Shown piece after piece: positions 34,348 to 46,078 of a DNA stretch of 64,000 bases; the first letter of the stretch is position 1; each line of letters starts with the position of its first letter. The stretch spans positions 24,552,001-24,616,000 of the forward strand of contig CM034546.1 in assembly GCA_020055645.1 (NCBI GenBank), given 5' to 3'. A model generated the notes under the pieces. That model was not told the DNA's origin, made no database searches, and saw only the letters and a list, made by a program, of their open reading frames with translations. The translations under genes were made by a program, and so were the position numbers. The DNA is from Tomocerus qinae (lineage: Eukaryota > Arthropoda > Collembola > Entomobryomorpha > Tomoceridae).

Positions 34348-35041
34348 TGGTTTTATGCATACACATCACAGAGAGTAGAAACTGTCTGTATTCTTTCGCC
34401 CCTATTTAGACTGCAATGGATTCAACAACAACTATGATTGTAAATGACACAAAATTCATTACATACAACCTACTAACAATCACATTTAGCAAGTTAATAA
34501 ATTCTCTTAAACTTTTTATTTAACCAATAAATATTCTTAATCTTAACACTGTGCCCTACTTAATTAACTTAACTTAATTCGTATGGGTTGAGGCTCTTTT
34601 CACTGCCCAACGAAAAGTGGATTAAGGTCTTTTGCATCCTTAAGGGACGATATTTAATTAGTTATTCCAAACCAAAAAAACAAAATTTTCTAAAACTTCA
34701 GGTGATTACGTCCAAGGGCCAATATTTTTGTGTTGGAATTTTATTGTGACTATCGGTACTTACTCTGGTCACCCATTATGGTCACTATTTTGACTTGGGG
34801 TGTAAAGTCAGGTCTACGTTACTCTGACTCATCATTATGCATACTGCCAAGGTGCCAAGCATCCCATCCATTGTAGCCAACATCCCCATCCAGGTGTTTG
34901 AATTGGATGAAACGATGAAAGGGATGTGTTGGCTATGGCTGTATGAGGTGGTTTACTTTATTTGGATTTTGGTGATGGGCTGGATAAGATGTTGATCTTT
35001 TCTTGGGTGTTTGGTGATGATGGGATGGATGGGGTAGGTTG

Positions 35042-35074
35042 CTTCCCCTCACGCACCAGGTGGGTGAGGGGAAG
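35042..35074. repeat. Short GC-rich hairpin
   Basis: CTTCCCCTCACGCACC followed almost at once by its reverse complement with one mismatch. It is GC-rich in an AT-rich region and lies next to a dispersed repeat (35081-35172). It may be part of a transposon terminus. Confidence 0.6.
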
Positions 35075-35080
35075 AAGTTT

Positions 35081-35172
35081 CTGAAATACATTCTATCCAT
35101 ATCTTACAATATTGCCCCGGAATACACACTAGCTTTATTTATAACAGGGCCTGGGCCCTGTGACCGGCTAGT
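35081..35172. repeat. Dispersed repeat, inverted partner at 42763-42838
   Basis: About 75-90 bp containing CGGAATACACACTAGCTTTA and ATAACAGGGCC, closely matching the reverse complement of 42763-42838. The pair could be two insertions of one family or the ends of a 7.7-kb composite; no target duplication was found to decide. Confidence 0.65.
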
Positions 35173-35346
35173 TATTAAATAATAATGCATTCTGCTTCTA
35201 TTATATTCGATTTCGATTTACCAATAAAAAATCAAACATAAATGAACGGACGCTTAAAATTAGTATAAATAATAATAAATGTCTTGAGCAACTAAAAACA
35301 ATCTAACCACATACCAACCAAGCTTAATCAAACCTTCCGGTTTTAT

Positions 35347-37319
35347 TTAACGCTCTTTTCGGATAGGCAATACTCCACTACGCAATTCTATATGTTCGTC
35401 ATCCACCGGAAAAACACGATTACTTCGTCGAAGATCTTTGGTGAAGGTTATTATCCAGTTTAAAATGTTGTTAGCGTTTGTTTTCAGCTTAAATCTAGAG
35501 TGCCACAACCATTCCAAAATAAGAGTGATGAATGATCCAAGTAAAAAGTACCCACAAACGAAGAAAATTGTATGGATTTTCATGGACAGACTAATAGGCA
35601 ATGCCTCAGATTCTTTATGCTTCAGTTTTGAATGTGATATTATATCTTTGAAAAGATACAGGAAATCGAATTGTTGTTTGAAATGTTTTAGAAAACCCCT
35701 CTCTTGCATGACTTGAAAATACGATTTGAATCTATAACGGTAGCAATCTGTGAATCTATAAGACAGTGGATCAGCCAAATCTGTTTCTTTAACAGTCATA
35801 CATATTCCGTCAGAAGATGCTTCAGTTGGTATTAAGGGCACCAGGTAGTGACTGTTTGCTTTTATACGTACCATAAATAGTTTCATTGAAAAGTTTGTCA
35901 ACATTTTCTGTGCAAATTTGCCGAAGTTCATTTTATTGTGTTCAGGTGTTGCATCGGATTGCCAATCAAATCTAAAGACACTTGAATTCTTCTTGTCCAA
36001 AATTTCATATTTCTCAAAAAATTCATTTCTTTTCTCGTCCACATTCCACCGAATGTCTTTCTGCAACAACAACTTATATCCATTATCCACGAGATCTTTG
36101 AAGTCTACAAATTGCTTTCTATCAGGTGGAGCTATAATCTCGCTTGTTATCCAAGTTTCAAATTGAGTAGCAACTACAAATCCCATGGACACAATTACCA
36201 AATACAAAATGTTTCTCCTTTTATTGGAAACTTCCTGATTTAAAAGAACGGCTATTGTGGATACGAAAATAAATTCTAATTTTTTGTAGAAGGTAGAAAT
36301 TCTAAAGCCTAAAGCATAAAATGAAATCGGGAATAGCGAAAATATCATCCACCAGCAATAACCATCAAATGTATTTTGAATCAGAACTGTTAAAGGGACT
36401 TCGATCAAACGAGGGTTGGCTTCACAGTAATATGGAATCAACTCTTCAAAGTATTCAATGAAAAGAGTATTATACCATGGTTTATTATAAATGCTTTGTT
36501 TTTTTGTTAACATCCAAATGTGCCCACATCGACGTTGTTCTCCTTTTAGATGTTTATATAGCCTTGCATATATGGCAGTGAAGTTCAGTCTTTCAGCCAT
36601 CAATCCAACCGCTCTCACTGGATATAGACAATTTGGATATAAAACATCACATTTTAATGTTGAATAAACATTAATTTTTCCCTCTCGCATTTTTCTAGGA
36701 CGACTGAAAAGAAAACGACCAAATAAACTGCCAATTTGAATGCCATGAAGATTCCCGTTTAAAGTATTCCAAACACTTTCCCATTCTTCGGAGTCTTCTG
36801 TTTTAATTTGATAAAGTGGGGAATCACCCTGCGGACTGTAGAGAATTGTCGTGTAAATCGAATATTCGTTTCCAACTTTCATTGCTAATATAAACAGAGG
36901 AGCCACCAAATGTTGAGTGAGGAAGTATCGCCACTTTGGATTCATCCATTTCAATTCATCTTTGATGACCATTATGAGTCTGGAATTCAGACGATTTAAT
37001 TCTTTGCCAAGAATATTAAAGAGATACTTCAAAGCAGGGTCTGGTTCCATTAGAATATTCACCGTGTGCACAAACTTCTAGACAGATCGCGTGGATTATT
37101 TCCATGACGACCGAAGAGAGTTATATTATATTTTGATGGTGCCAAAGTCCATGGTTGGCCATTTTGGTTGGAAAGGATAAAATCTGTCTGCCATTCGGAT
37201 TGATTGAAAATAATCATGTTAAAATCACAATTGCCATAGAACAACAAATTTCGAAAGCAGTTGATGTTGTTTATAATAAAAGAAAATAAAAATTGTACAA
37301 TTGTATATTTGAAATTCAT
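35347..37319 (-). pseudogene. Divergent ionotropic receptor (IR), one frameshift near the 5' end
   Basis: IRs are variant glutamate-receptor channels used in chemosensation. The ATG at 37319 starts a signal-like segment (MNFKYTIVQFLFSFI) and an ectodomain start. That frame ends at about 37059, while the main frame picks up near 37071 with VNILMEPDPALKYL; the two overlap by about 12 bases, so one base is lost or gained. The main frame (574 codons) shows an extracellular region, a span near residue 240 (CWWMIFSLFPISFYALGF), spans near 275-310 (including ILYLVIVSMGFVVATQFETW), an S2-like region beginning FVDFKDLVDNGYKLLLQ, and a last span near 515 (IHTIFFVCGYFLLGSFITLIL) with a basic cytosolic tail. 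This order is the IR pattern. The gap is too short for a usual intron (about 32 bases). Confidence 0.72.
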
Positions 37320-37800
37320 TTTAAAACCAATTTTGCTAAATTGTGTTGGAAATATCAAGTCATAACTGGCTAGCTAAAAATAAAGCTTAAAATAAAGTCG
37401 CACTAAATGTTGTATACCTACCCACTATCCAGTGAGGCTAGGTATAGTAGTATAGTAGGAAGTGAAGGCTTGCAGTTAATAGAAAAATAGCACCCATCGA
37501 CTGTCAACTATAATTTTAAAGTAATCATGTTAAAATCACATTTACTATGGAACGACAGATTTCGAAAGCAGTTGATGTTGTTTATAATAAGAGAAACTAA
37601 AAATGGTACAATTGTATACTTGGAATACATTTTAACACGAAAATTTGTAAATTATGTCTGAACGATGCAAGAAGTAGGAGATAGAATGTTCTGTTTTAAC
37701 TAACGTCGCACTAAATGTCGTATAATATATACCTAGCCAGTGAGGCACCAGTGAAGTAGGAAGACCAGGCTAGTGTTTTATAGCAAAATAGCAACCGGCC
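37202..37800. repeat. Tandem duplication of the IR 5' end and promoter flank
   Basis: About 37202-37480 (signal-peptide exon and upstream flank) is repeated with divergence at about 37525-37800: both have ATCATGTTAAAATCACA, then GCAGTTGATGTTGTTTATAA, then GTCGCACTAAATGT. The distal copy has no attached receptor body, so it is a fragment. Confidence 0.8.
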
Positions 37801-38390
37801 ACAAACAACTGTAACTGCAAATTACTATATAACCATACACCGTGAAATTCAGATTCGTTCCCCTAGTATAACTATCAATCAATTTCCCTATTTTTCACAG
37901 GCCTACATGGATAGGCAAAAATTGTGGTTCCACTTTTTTGGAAAATGCAATTGGATAAAGCACTTCTAGGGCACGGAAATATTTCGATTTTATTTTTTGA
38001 GGTTGTAACACAATTTAGCGAAAAAGCTGCACTTTTTGGTGACTAACCATAAAATTATAAACACAAGTTTTCCTTGCAACCGAACATGACATGACATTCC
38101 TTACATTTAGAGAAAAGGAAATGAATTTTTGAAAGCCATCGAGCTGACCATTTTTTTATAACAAATAAAATATGTCTTTGATTAATTTCTGACATTAGTA
38201 ATCAGAAGCAGCTTTCCCAATGGGCAGACTGGGCCGTTGCCCAGGGCCTCGCGGTTTTGGGGCCTCGCGCAGAGCGTTGACAAAGAAAGAATTTCAACTT
38301 GTCTGTGTTGATTTCACTTCAGAAATACTGGTTTTGAATTTTGGTTTAAGTGACTTATGACTGTGACTTAAGCACCGATAAATTTTGAAC
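37801..38390. other. No recognised gene; GC-rich fragment
   Basis: Mostly AT-rich. A short GC-rich stretch at about 38222-38280 (CCCAGGGCCTCGCGG region) looks like a transposon fragment, but no ends were found. Confidence 0.4.
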
Positions 38391-39000
38391 CAAAGCATGA
38401 AAAAGATTTTTGCCTTTCTGTGCTTTTTGCCTTTTTGGAGTAGCCGCCGCCACCTGTGAAACTTCATTGAAGCTAACTTTTGTAGACCGTCCCGTCCTAC
38501 ACATTCAAATATTCAGATAATATGCAGATACTAATTAGTTTTTTTGATTATTATGCTATTTGTTACTAATACTACAAAATTTAAAATAAACTATATAATG
38601 TATTTGTGACAAACCGTATAATAAAAAATGAGCCAGGTATTTGACTGTTACTGGTTAGCACAGCCTTAGGTTCTTGCCTTCCCGTTTTTCTATAATCAGC
38701 ATTTTCTTTAGGAGAAAATAATCTTTATATGTTTTTTTAAAATTGTTTACAATGTTAGTTTGCTGTTTTCGATTGTCTTAGTCTTATTGTCTAATGATAC
38801 TAATGAATGACCGAATTATTGAAGATTTAAGAATTGCTGATTTTTAAAATCGTATTTCTTCACATCCTTGGTTAACATGTCGAAATTGCGCAGTACCCCA
38901 TTTAACAACAAATAGGCAAAAGGCACCATTTTGCTGATTTGCTAGGCAAAAAGGCAAGCAAACAGGCAAAAAGGTAGCTTTTTGCCTTTTTCATGCCCTG
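38391..39000. mobile_element. hAT-type non-autonomous element, 610 bp
   Basis: The left end CAAAGCATGAAAAAG and the right end (reverse complement CAGGGCATGAAAAAGG) form imperfect TIRs, followed in each arm by TTTTTGCC/GGCAAAAAGG motifs. Flanks TTTTGAAC (38383-38390) and TTTCGAAC (39001-39008) match at 7 of 8 bases. Confidence 0.82.
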
Positions 39001-39832
39001 TTTCGAACACAATTATTTAACATTTATTTGTTGAACAGTAGTACTTTAATATTTTAATAAAACATATTTCCTACTTTCCATTTCAAGATGAAGCGTGAGG
39101 CGATACTGCTACTTTTCGACCAAATATTTTGAAACCATTGTGAAGTATCTAAATATTTTGATAGCTAATCTATTGGCATATTCAATTTAAAATTTTAATT
39201 TACGATTATTGTATTCAATTTTTGCCTGTATATTGAGAAATGCTAGTTAAAAGGTCTCTAGAAACTTTATACATGTTATCCATTTGTCTTACACGCGTTA
39301 TTAGCAGAGCAAACGTTTTTATTTTTATCAATTTTCTCTAAATTGAGTATTATAAAGTATAGCAAAAATACTTCTTTTTTCTGTACTAGTAAGTACCGGT
39401 ACTGAGGTTAAGAGTACCGATCATACTGCTACCGGTACCCGGTATCAGAATACCGATAATGGATTCTCTAGAAATGACAGTAAGTTAAGAGAGAGACCTT
39501 CAAATGAAAAGCTGGATTGTCCTAAGCCAATCAAAGGCTTTAACGTATTGATCAATGCTACTACTATTCCGGAATACTTTAGTGTTCGCTCTTTGTACAC
39601 ATATTGTGTTCTTGCATGTTGAAATGTTAAACAACGTATAATATACTTTTGTATTGGTATATTATTTGTCTATTATTACATGAAAAAAGTATGTCCTCTT
39701 GTAATATTTAGAATTTAAATAGAATATCATATATCATATACACCTATTTATATAGTTTTATAATTTGGGATTAATGATTTAGCAAAGAATAGTGTAAATC
39801 TTTATATGTAAGCATTATCTTATCTAACATTA
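39001..39832. other. No recognised gene
   Basis: AT-rich spacer between two hAT-type elements. A GTACCGGTA-type cluster at about 39390-39450 has local dyad symmetry, but nothing more can be said. Confidence 0.4.
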
Positions 39833-39840
39833 CTATCTCA

Positions 39841-40610
39841 CAGGGTTGTGGGTCGGGTTTTTTATGGGTTGTGGTTTTTTGGTGAGAAACCCACCCCGCA
39901 TCACTCACCCAATAAACCCAGGGTTTATTGGGTTTTTTACTAAACATACAAAACTGTGCACTAAATAAAGCTCCATCTAGACTAGCGAAAACATACTAAT
40001 TTTCTCATATTTCTATTCAAAAATGTAAACAAATATACAATCAGATGGAAACAAATTTTAGCTTTTACACTTTTACGTGCAAAATGCATCATATCGAGAT
40101 GACTAGTTTAGCTACATATTAGTTTTAAGTTTGTAAGTTTTAATCGTTGTGGAAGATTTTTTTGTTGTACACAAAATTATGCTCAATTTTAATTAACTCC
40201 TTATATTTTCAATTCATTGCTGAACTGCTTCACAATTGAAGCTACAAATTAATAAAGGAATTTCATGAACTTAATCAGTAAAATATTATAATGAATAGTT
40301 ATTCAGTTGGTGTTATTCAAAGAGTAATAATAGTATAGATGCTCAAAACAAAAATGCATGTTTGCTGTGTTAAAATATGTTCACAATAAAACTTTTTGTG
40401 TTTTAATGTTTGTTTTTACATGCGTACGTAATATAGCAGTTGCAAGATTACACTAATGTTGTTATTGTCAGCTGTAGTTTCTTTATATGGTAGGCTTGCA
40501 TTTATGCCTATAGTTATATAAAAAACCCTTAAACCCAAGAAACCTAAGAAACCCTAAAAACCCGGGGTAGTGGGTTTTTTCCTAAAAAACTCGGGTTTTT
40601 TGATATCTTG
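39841..40610. mobile_element. hAT-type non-autonomous element, 770 bp
   Basis: The ends run CAGGGTTGTGGGTCGGG at the left and, read inward on the other strand, CAAGATATCAAAAAACCCG at the right, both followed by G/T- or A/C-rich GGGTTTTTT words. A perfect 8-bp duplication CTATCTCA flanks it (39833-39840 and 40611-40618). Confidence 0.88.
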
Positions 40611-40768
40611 CTATCTCATATCAGTATATTTTGCCCATCTTATTCTTCACAAATGACAAAAAGCAAACGTTAGAAAATTTTTTCGCAGCTTTTGTATGCA
40701 TACGAAAGTAACAAATGTTTCAAAATTTTTATTAAAGTGAAAAGCGCATTAAAATAAATCATGTATTG

Positions 40769-42400
40769 TTAACACTTCCACATCCAAGCCTAAAAACTTC
40801 CGCGGACTACCAAGTGTGGTACAATTGTACCACGCAGCAGTATCCAAGTGTGGTACAATTGTACCACACAAGGTTTCTTGTTTTTATACTTGCTGCCAAA
40901 CCAATGGGTAAGGCCCTACTCTTGCTAACATGGCAATATCCAAGTGTGGTACAATTGTACCACATAGCAAAACCCAATGTGGTACATTGTACCACACAGG
41001 GATACATTCAAACGTTCAGCGTATAGTAGGGGATAACAATTAATTTTGGTTTCTGACGGTTTATAGTCGAAAATAACAAATTAAGTTGCATTCGGACGGG
41101 TTATTATCGATGATTAAAATTTAAAATGCAGTATGTCGGTTTATAGTCGATGATTACAATTTAATATACAATCTGACGGCTTATAGTCGATGATTATAAT
41201 TTAATATACAATCTGACGGCTTATAGTCGATGATTACAATTTACTATACAATCCGTCGTTCTATAGTCGATGATTACAGATGAATTTCCATTATATCGGC
41301 TAATAGTCGATGATTAAAATGTATTATACATTCTTTCGGCTAATAGTCGATGATTAAAATGTATTATACATTCTTTCGGCTAATAGTCGATGATTAAAAT
41401 GTATTATACATTCCTTCGGCTAATAGTCGATGATGAAAATGTATTATACATTCTTTCGGCTAATAGTCGATGATTAAAATGTATTATACATTCTTTCGGC
41501 TAATAGTCGATGATTAAAATGTATTATACATTCTTTCGGCTAATAGTCGATGATTAAAATGTATTATACATTCTGTCGTACATAGTCAATGATTACAATG
41601 TAATACACATTCCCTCGGCTTATAGTCGATGATTACAAATTAATATACATTCTGTCGGATTATAGTCGATGATTACAATGTAATATACAGTCTGTCGGTT
41701 TATACTCGAGGCTTACAGATTAATTTGCATTATTTCGGCTAATCGTCGATGCTTACAGATTGATTTGCATTCTTTCGACTAATAGTCGATGCTTAGAGAT
41801 TAATTTACATTTCGTCGGCTTATATTCGGTGATTACATTTTAATATGTATTACATCGACATATAGGCGACGGCATAAATTAATTTGTATTCTGTCGTCTT
41901 ATAGTCGATGATTAAAATTTAATTTTAATATTGTCGGCTTATAGTCGATGATTAAAATTTAATTTGAATATTGTCGGCTTATAGTCGATGATTAAAATTT
42001 AATTTGAATATTGTCAGCTTATAGTCGACTTTAGAAAATTAATTTGCTTACTAGCATTTCATTATTTGTATTAATTTACAAATTATTGACCATTTATTCT
42101 AGCATACATGGCAGTATCCAAGTGTGGTACAATTGTACCACCCCAGATAAGAAACCTTCTTTGTGGTACAATTGTACCACATTGGATACTGCCATGTTAG
42201 CGATGACTTCGCCTTAGTTTTTCAGTCATAAAAAATTAAAAAAATCTTCAAAATGACATCAAAATATTTTTAAAAATTGTAAAACAATATTCCTGACAGG
42301 TACCTGAAAGCTGGATGTAATTCGGTTGAAAACAACGGAAATAAGGGCAAATAAAGGCGTTGTGGTACAATTGTACCACACTTGGATGTGGAAGTGTTAA
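40769..42400. mobile_element. TIR element made of 18-bp palindromes and a dyad-rich 40-bp array
   Basis: A perfect 20-bp TIR TTAACACTTCCACATCCAAG (40769-40788; inverted at 42381-42400) bounds 1,632 bp. Subterminal zones hold seven palindromes GTGGTACAATTGTACCAC (40816, 40850, 40946, 40979 with one base missing; 42124, 42163, 42362), several preceded by the same GGCARTATCCAAGT context in direct or inverted orientation. Between them is a 40-bp tandem array (about 41040-42030). If the outer TTAA is counted as target, this is a piggyBac-like insertion with TIR CACTTCCACATCC; otherwise no clear duplication is seen. No coding sequence. Confidence 0.85.
41040..42030. repeat. 40-bp satellite-like array with two dyads per unit
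   Basis: About 24 units of the form CGGCTAATAGTCGATGATTA plus AAATGTATTATACATTCTTT. Each unit carries an imperfect dyad around CGrCTAATAGTCG and a palindrome AATGTATTATACATT. Central units (about 41330-41570) are nearly identical; outer units are diverged and vary in length. Confidence 0.93.
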
Positions 42401-43870
42401 TTAATGAAAAAGCAATTACTCTATTTACAAATGTGGAGTGTTTGTAATTATTTAGTAGCAAAATTTGACTGAGTGAGTGATTAACATAAATATCTACTAC
42501 AACGCCTGTGTTAGTACTTTTTCGCATAGATATTAATGTTCCATTATGAAAACCTCATTTTTCCTTTGAGATGAAAATGCTTACAATAAGGCAATTACAT
42601 ACTTTATGGTATATTACTTAAAAAATTAAGGCCATAATATTAAATACTCTTATTTTTAGTCCATTCTCTCTTCTGCCAGAGGTAATTGGTTATTTGTATT
42701 AAATATAAAATACTAATACACGATATTTGCTACCTTACAACATTTTTATATACAGACTAGCCTGTCACAGGCCCTGTTATAAGTAAAGCTAGTGTGTATT
42801 CCGGGGAAATATTGTAGGATGAATAGAATGTATTTCAGATATATATATATTTTTATATTAATTCCAATTGCCCCCTTCACGGTTTTTAATTTGGTGGGGC
42901 AGAGGTAAACAGTTTTTTACTTGATAGTGTCAGAATGATGTGTAAGCTAGTACACGTCACTCAGAAATGATGTCAAAGAGAATGATGACACTATGATTTA
43001 TATACTGGAATGTACTTTTATTTTTAATTGGAGCGTCTGTACATTTAGCATCCGTAGTAAACTTGATTACTTTAGTCGAAATGTTGATTTTCGTTAAAGG
43101 GACAAAATAATGCCACTGGGGCAGAAAAGCTGTGTGCACGTTGACAGCAGAAAAGAGAGTCCCGACAAGATGGAAGAATCTTATCGGACAAGCATAAGAA
43201 ACTCTGGCGATTTTCTTATGCTTGCCATAATTGGTATAGGTATATCACATGCATGCATTAGACATACACAGCAGTACCTGGCCAGTGGAGGGAATGAACT
43301 TTGTCCAGCGAGGAAGAGAGATATGCATATAGCTCTGTTGCATTCTGTCATGCCCTTACGTTCCCCGGATCTTTCATCGGGGGTTACGCGCTTGATTGCG
43401 CAGGTCCCGGGGCCTGCATATGGATGTTGTTTATGAATGGCCAAGTACTATTTGTTTAATGGGACAAATAAATCGACTGTACAAAATTCGACAGATGGTG
43501 GTCGGGTACAGGCATTGTTGTAAAATTGAAGCGAGTGTAATTGCTTAATGAATACAAAATAATAATATTTGTGACATAACTTGCTTACAACTAAATGATA
43601 ATAATTTTAATACATTACAAATTGAAATGTAGTAATATTGAACTTAATGATTAATGTACACGTAAATAGATAGTAATTAATTGACATGCACACTTTAAAT
43701 CATGGGAATTACAAATTGAAATTGTTGTTGAGATCCAGATGTGACATTAACGATGAGACAAATCATGACTCCATGATATGATCGAAAGAGCGGTTCCAAT
43801 TTACCAACTCGGCTCAACGGAAGAGGGAGTATACAGGTATGGGACTGCTCGACTTTTGTAAAAACGACTG
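42401..43870. other. No gene; dispersed repeat and a GC-richer block
   Basis: 42763-42838 is the inverted partner of the repeat at 35081-35172. 43110-43440 is GC-richer, with open frames on both strands and no recognisable product. It lies 3' of the retroelement remnant and could be its LTR or UTR, but no second LTR copy exists in the window to prove it. Confidence 0.45.
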
Positions 43871-46070
43871 TTAATCAGCGGAATCTGAACTGTAATTTGC
43901 AACGATTGACAGATTTGTTTGGGACAGATAATTAAGGTAGTTGACTTTGACTTTCTCATTCTTTGGATTGACAGTAATTTGATAGAAGTCTATGACGTCG
44001 GCTCCAATAACTAAATCGTATGGTAACCTTGGAACGATTAAAAAGTTTGCTGTGATGTTAACATTATCCAAAGTAATTGTAAAACTAGCTCCTGACTTAA
44101 CAGTGACTATGTGTTCGGATGACGGCGTACCCATCCAAACTAAGCTATAATTTACAGACACTGGTTTATCAACTACAGTAAGAGCGTGATTCATTTTCTT
44201 AAGTTTGTCTAAAAACTTTGGATTTACTGCTGAAAATGTGGCCCGATTCGTGATGTACATTTGGACTTTTCCGAAAGGAAATTGGAACAATTGTAAAGAA
44301 TCTATCAGTGGGACTTTTAGTTGTTGACACCATATCTTAGTGTAAGAATCAATAAAGTAAATAATTCTGTCAAATCTTAGCGTAAGAAAGGTTTATTTTA
44401 GGCACTGTATGAGAGTCTGACTCTGATTCTACTTGGTTTGTCCCAGCGTTGACATGCAAATCGTATCGCGAGATTACATCTACTGACAAAAGCATATCGC
44501 AAGGAAGATTGTTAAGAATGAAGTAATCAGCCAAAATTGGTTTACCATTAATTGGGAAATCGAAACGTGCAAATTCTTTGGCTACCTCATATTTATGATC
44601 GGATGATAGAGTCCATTTTGAAAGGTCAAAAACTTCAGGAATTTTTAAAAGACAGACCTCAAGGTGATAATTGTTAGATTTCAGGGACTCAACTAATTTA
44701 CTGCTAACTGCTGATTTAATTTTGTAGCGTCTTTATCAAACTGGACGTAAATAGGCCCATGAGGGGTTGGTATTATATGAAGTGGAGGCGATGGTATAAA
44801 AGATTTAATTTATCTGTCAGAATTACTGCATTCTTGGGAATGCATACCAGCTAATTTCTTTGAACCTTTACTAGATTTTCCCTTAGAAGATGGGGCTTTA
44901 GAACTAGATGCTGTAGCAACAGAAGATGGAATTCTAGAACCAGAAGCTGTAGAGACAGAAGTAGCGACTGATTTCACTACAGTAGTTCGGGCGGTTGAAG
45001 CCTTAGATCCCCTCTTTGAAGAGGAAGCGGAACGGATAGTGTGACCAAAGTCAGAGTGATCGAATCTTTAAGGCGCATGCATTTCGCAAACGCTTATACG
45101 AGAAGTGTTGGAAGCATCAGAGTCTACTGGATCAGGCTCTGTTGGATTAGGTGGTATAGGAGCAGGTTGTATTGCATGCTCTTCTCCAACTTCAGTTTCC
45201 TCTTGATCATGCTCACTTAGAGTTTCTAAATTGATTGGAGGAATTGGAGTGGCATTGCGACTCGCAGACTTCCGCCTCGGAGGAGCAGTAGGACGAGTAT
45301 TTGGATGAATAGTCTGATCTGGACTAACAGGAGGGCTAACACTGTCTGGATTTGAATTAGCAGACTGAAAAGATAGTCTGGAATCTACTGACATAGCTGA
45401 TTGGGCTCTAGGGGAACCGTCAATACCTAAAGTCGACTAAGAAGAATCAGCGGATATAGGCAAAGAAACTACCGAATTTTAAGAATCAATCGTACTATCT
45501 AACGCAAAAGAGGCTTGAGTTGATGGCGCAGCAATTGATGAAGCGTCACGAGGTTATACATACTCAGGATTACCAGAAGTTAAAGTTGTGCCTGTAATAG
45601 TAGGGACAAGAGACCTGGGTTTTGGAACAGGTGCAGTAACATAAATGGAATCAACAGAACCAGCTTTGGAACTGAAATAAGATTTTTCTGACATAAAAGG
45701 ACGCATGTTGTCTGGAATATCCTTATCTTCCCATTCGGTTTCGTAAAATACATCGCTTTCCTCAAACTCATCGTGATGGCGCCACCAGTTGGCTAACCAT
45801 TTTGCAACGAGGCCAGGAGTTCGAGTTAAGTTTACTAAAAGTACTTTGTCACCAGGTTGATACTGAATTGGAGGGTGGTTAGCATCCCATCTAAGCTTTC
45901 AAAGTTGTTGACACTTAATTGTGCGTTAGCGAGCTTCAGCGCGAGCTTACATTTGCCTAGTAATGCGAGCTTCGGGTTCATCGTCAGACAAGTGAGCGTC
46001 AAATGTCAAGCAAGATAGTGTCACAGTTTAGACGGGGTTGAAAACCTTTAAGTAAACGCGCAGGGCTAAA
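43871..46070 (-). pseudogene. 3' part of a Ty3/Gypsy-like retroelement: integrase tail and two retropepsin-like modules
   Basis: On the minus strand, from about 46000 to 45780, the frame reads like the end of integrase (DDEPEARITRQ, then YQPGDKVLLVNLTRTPGLVAKWLANWW), homologous to the GDKVWLANFARMPGKVAKWLVHW region of the intact element at 48.6-59.1 kb. A Ser/Pro/Thr-rich tail follows (45771-45068, broken by stops). Then come two protease-like modules: about 44740-44380 (PCDMLLSVDVISRYDLHVN) and 44290-43871 (PYDLVIGADVIDFYQITVN). In the second, the usual D-T/S-G site appears as TNRA, so the catalytic Asp is missing. The 5' part is absent: homology stops at 46078, where F-box copy C starts. 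Confidence 0.65.
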
Positions 46071-46078
46071 GCTTGAAT

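Noticed and set aside
40766-41026. Frames on both strands with repeated VVQLYHT / WYNCTT words
   Set aside because: Explained by the 18-bp palindrome repeats, which read similarly on both strands.
43110-43444. Overlapping frames of 87 and 108 codons on opposite strands
   Set aside because: GC-richer block next to the retroelement remnant; no motif, no start context. It may be LTR or UTR sequence, but cannot be shown.
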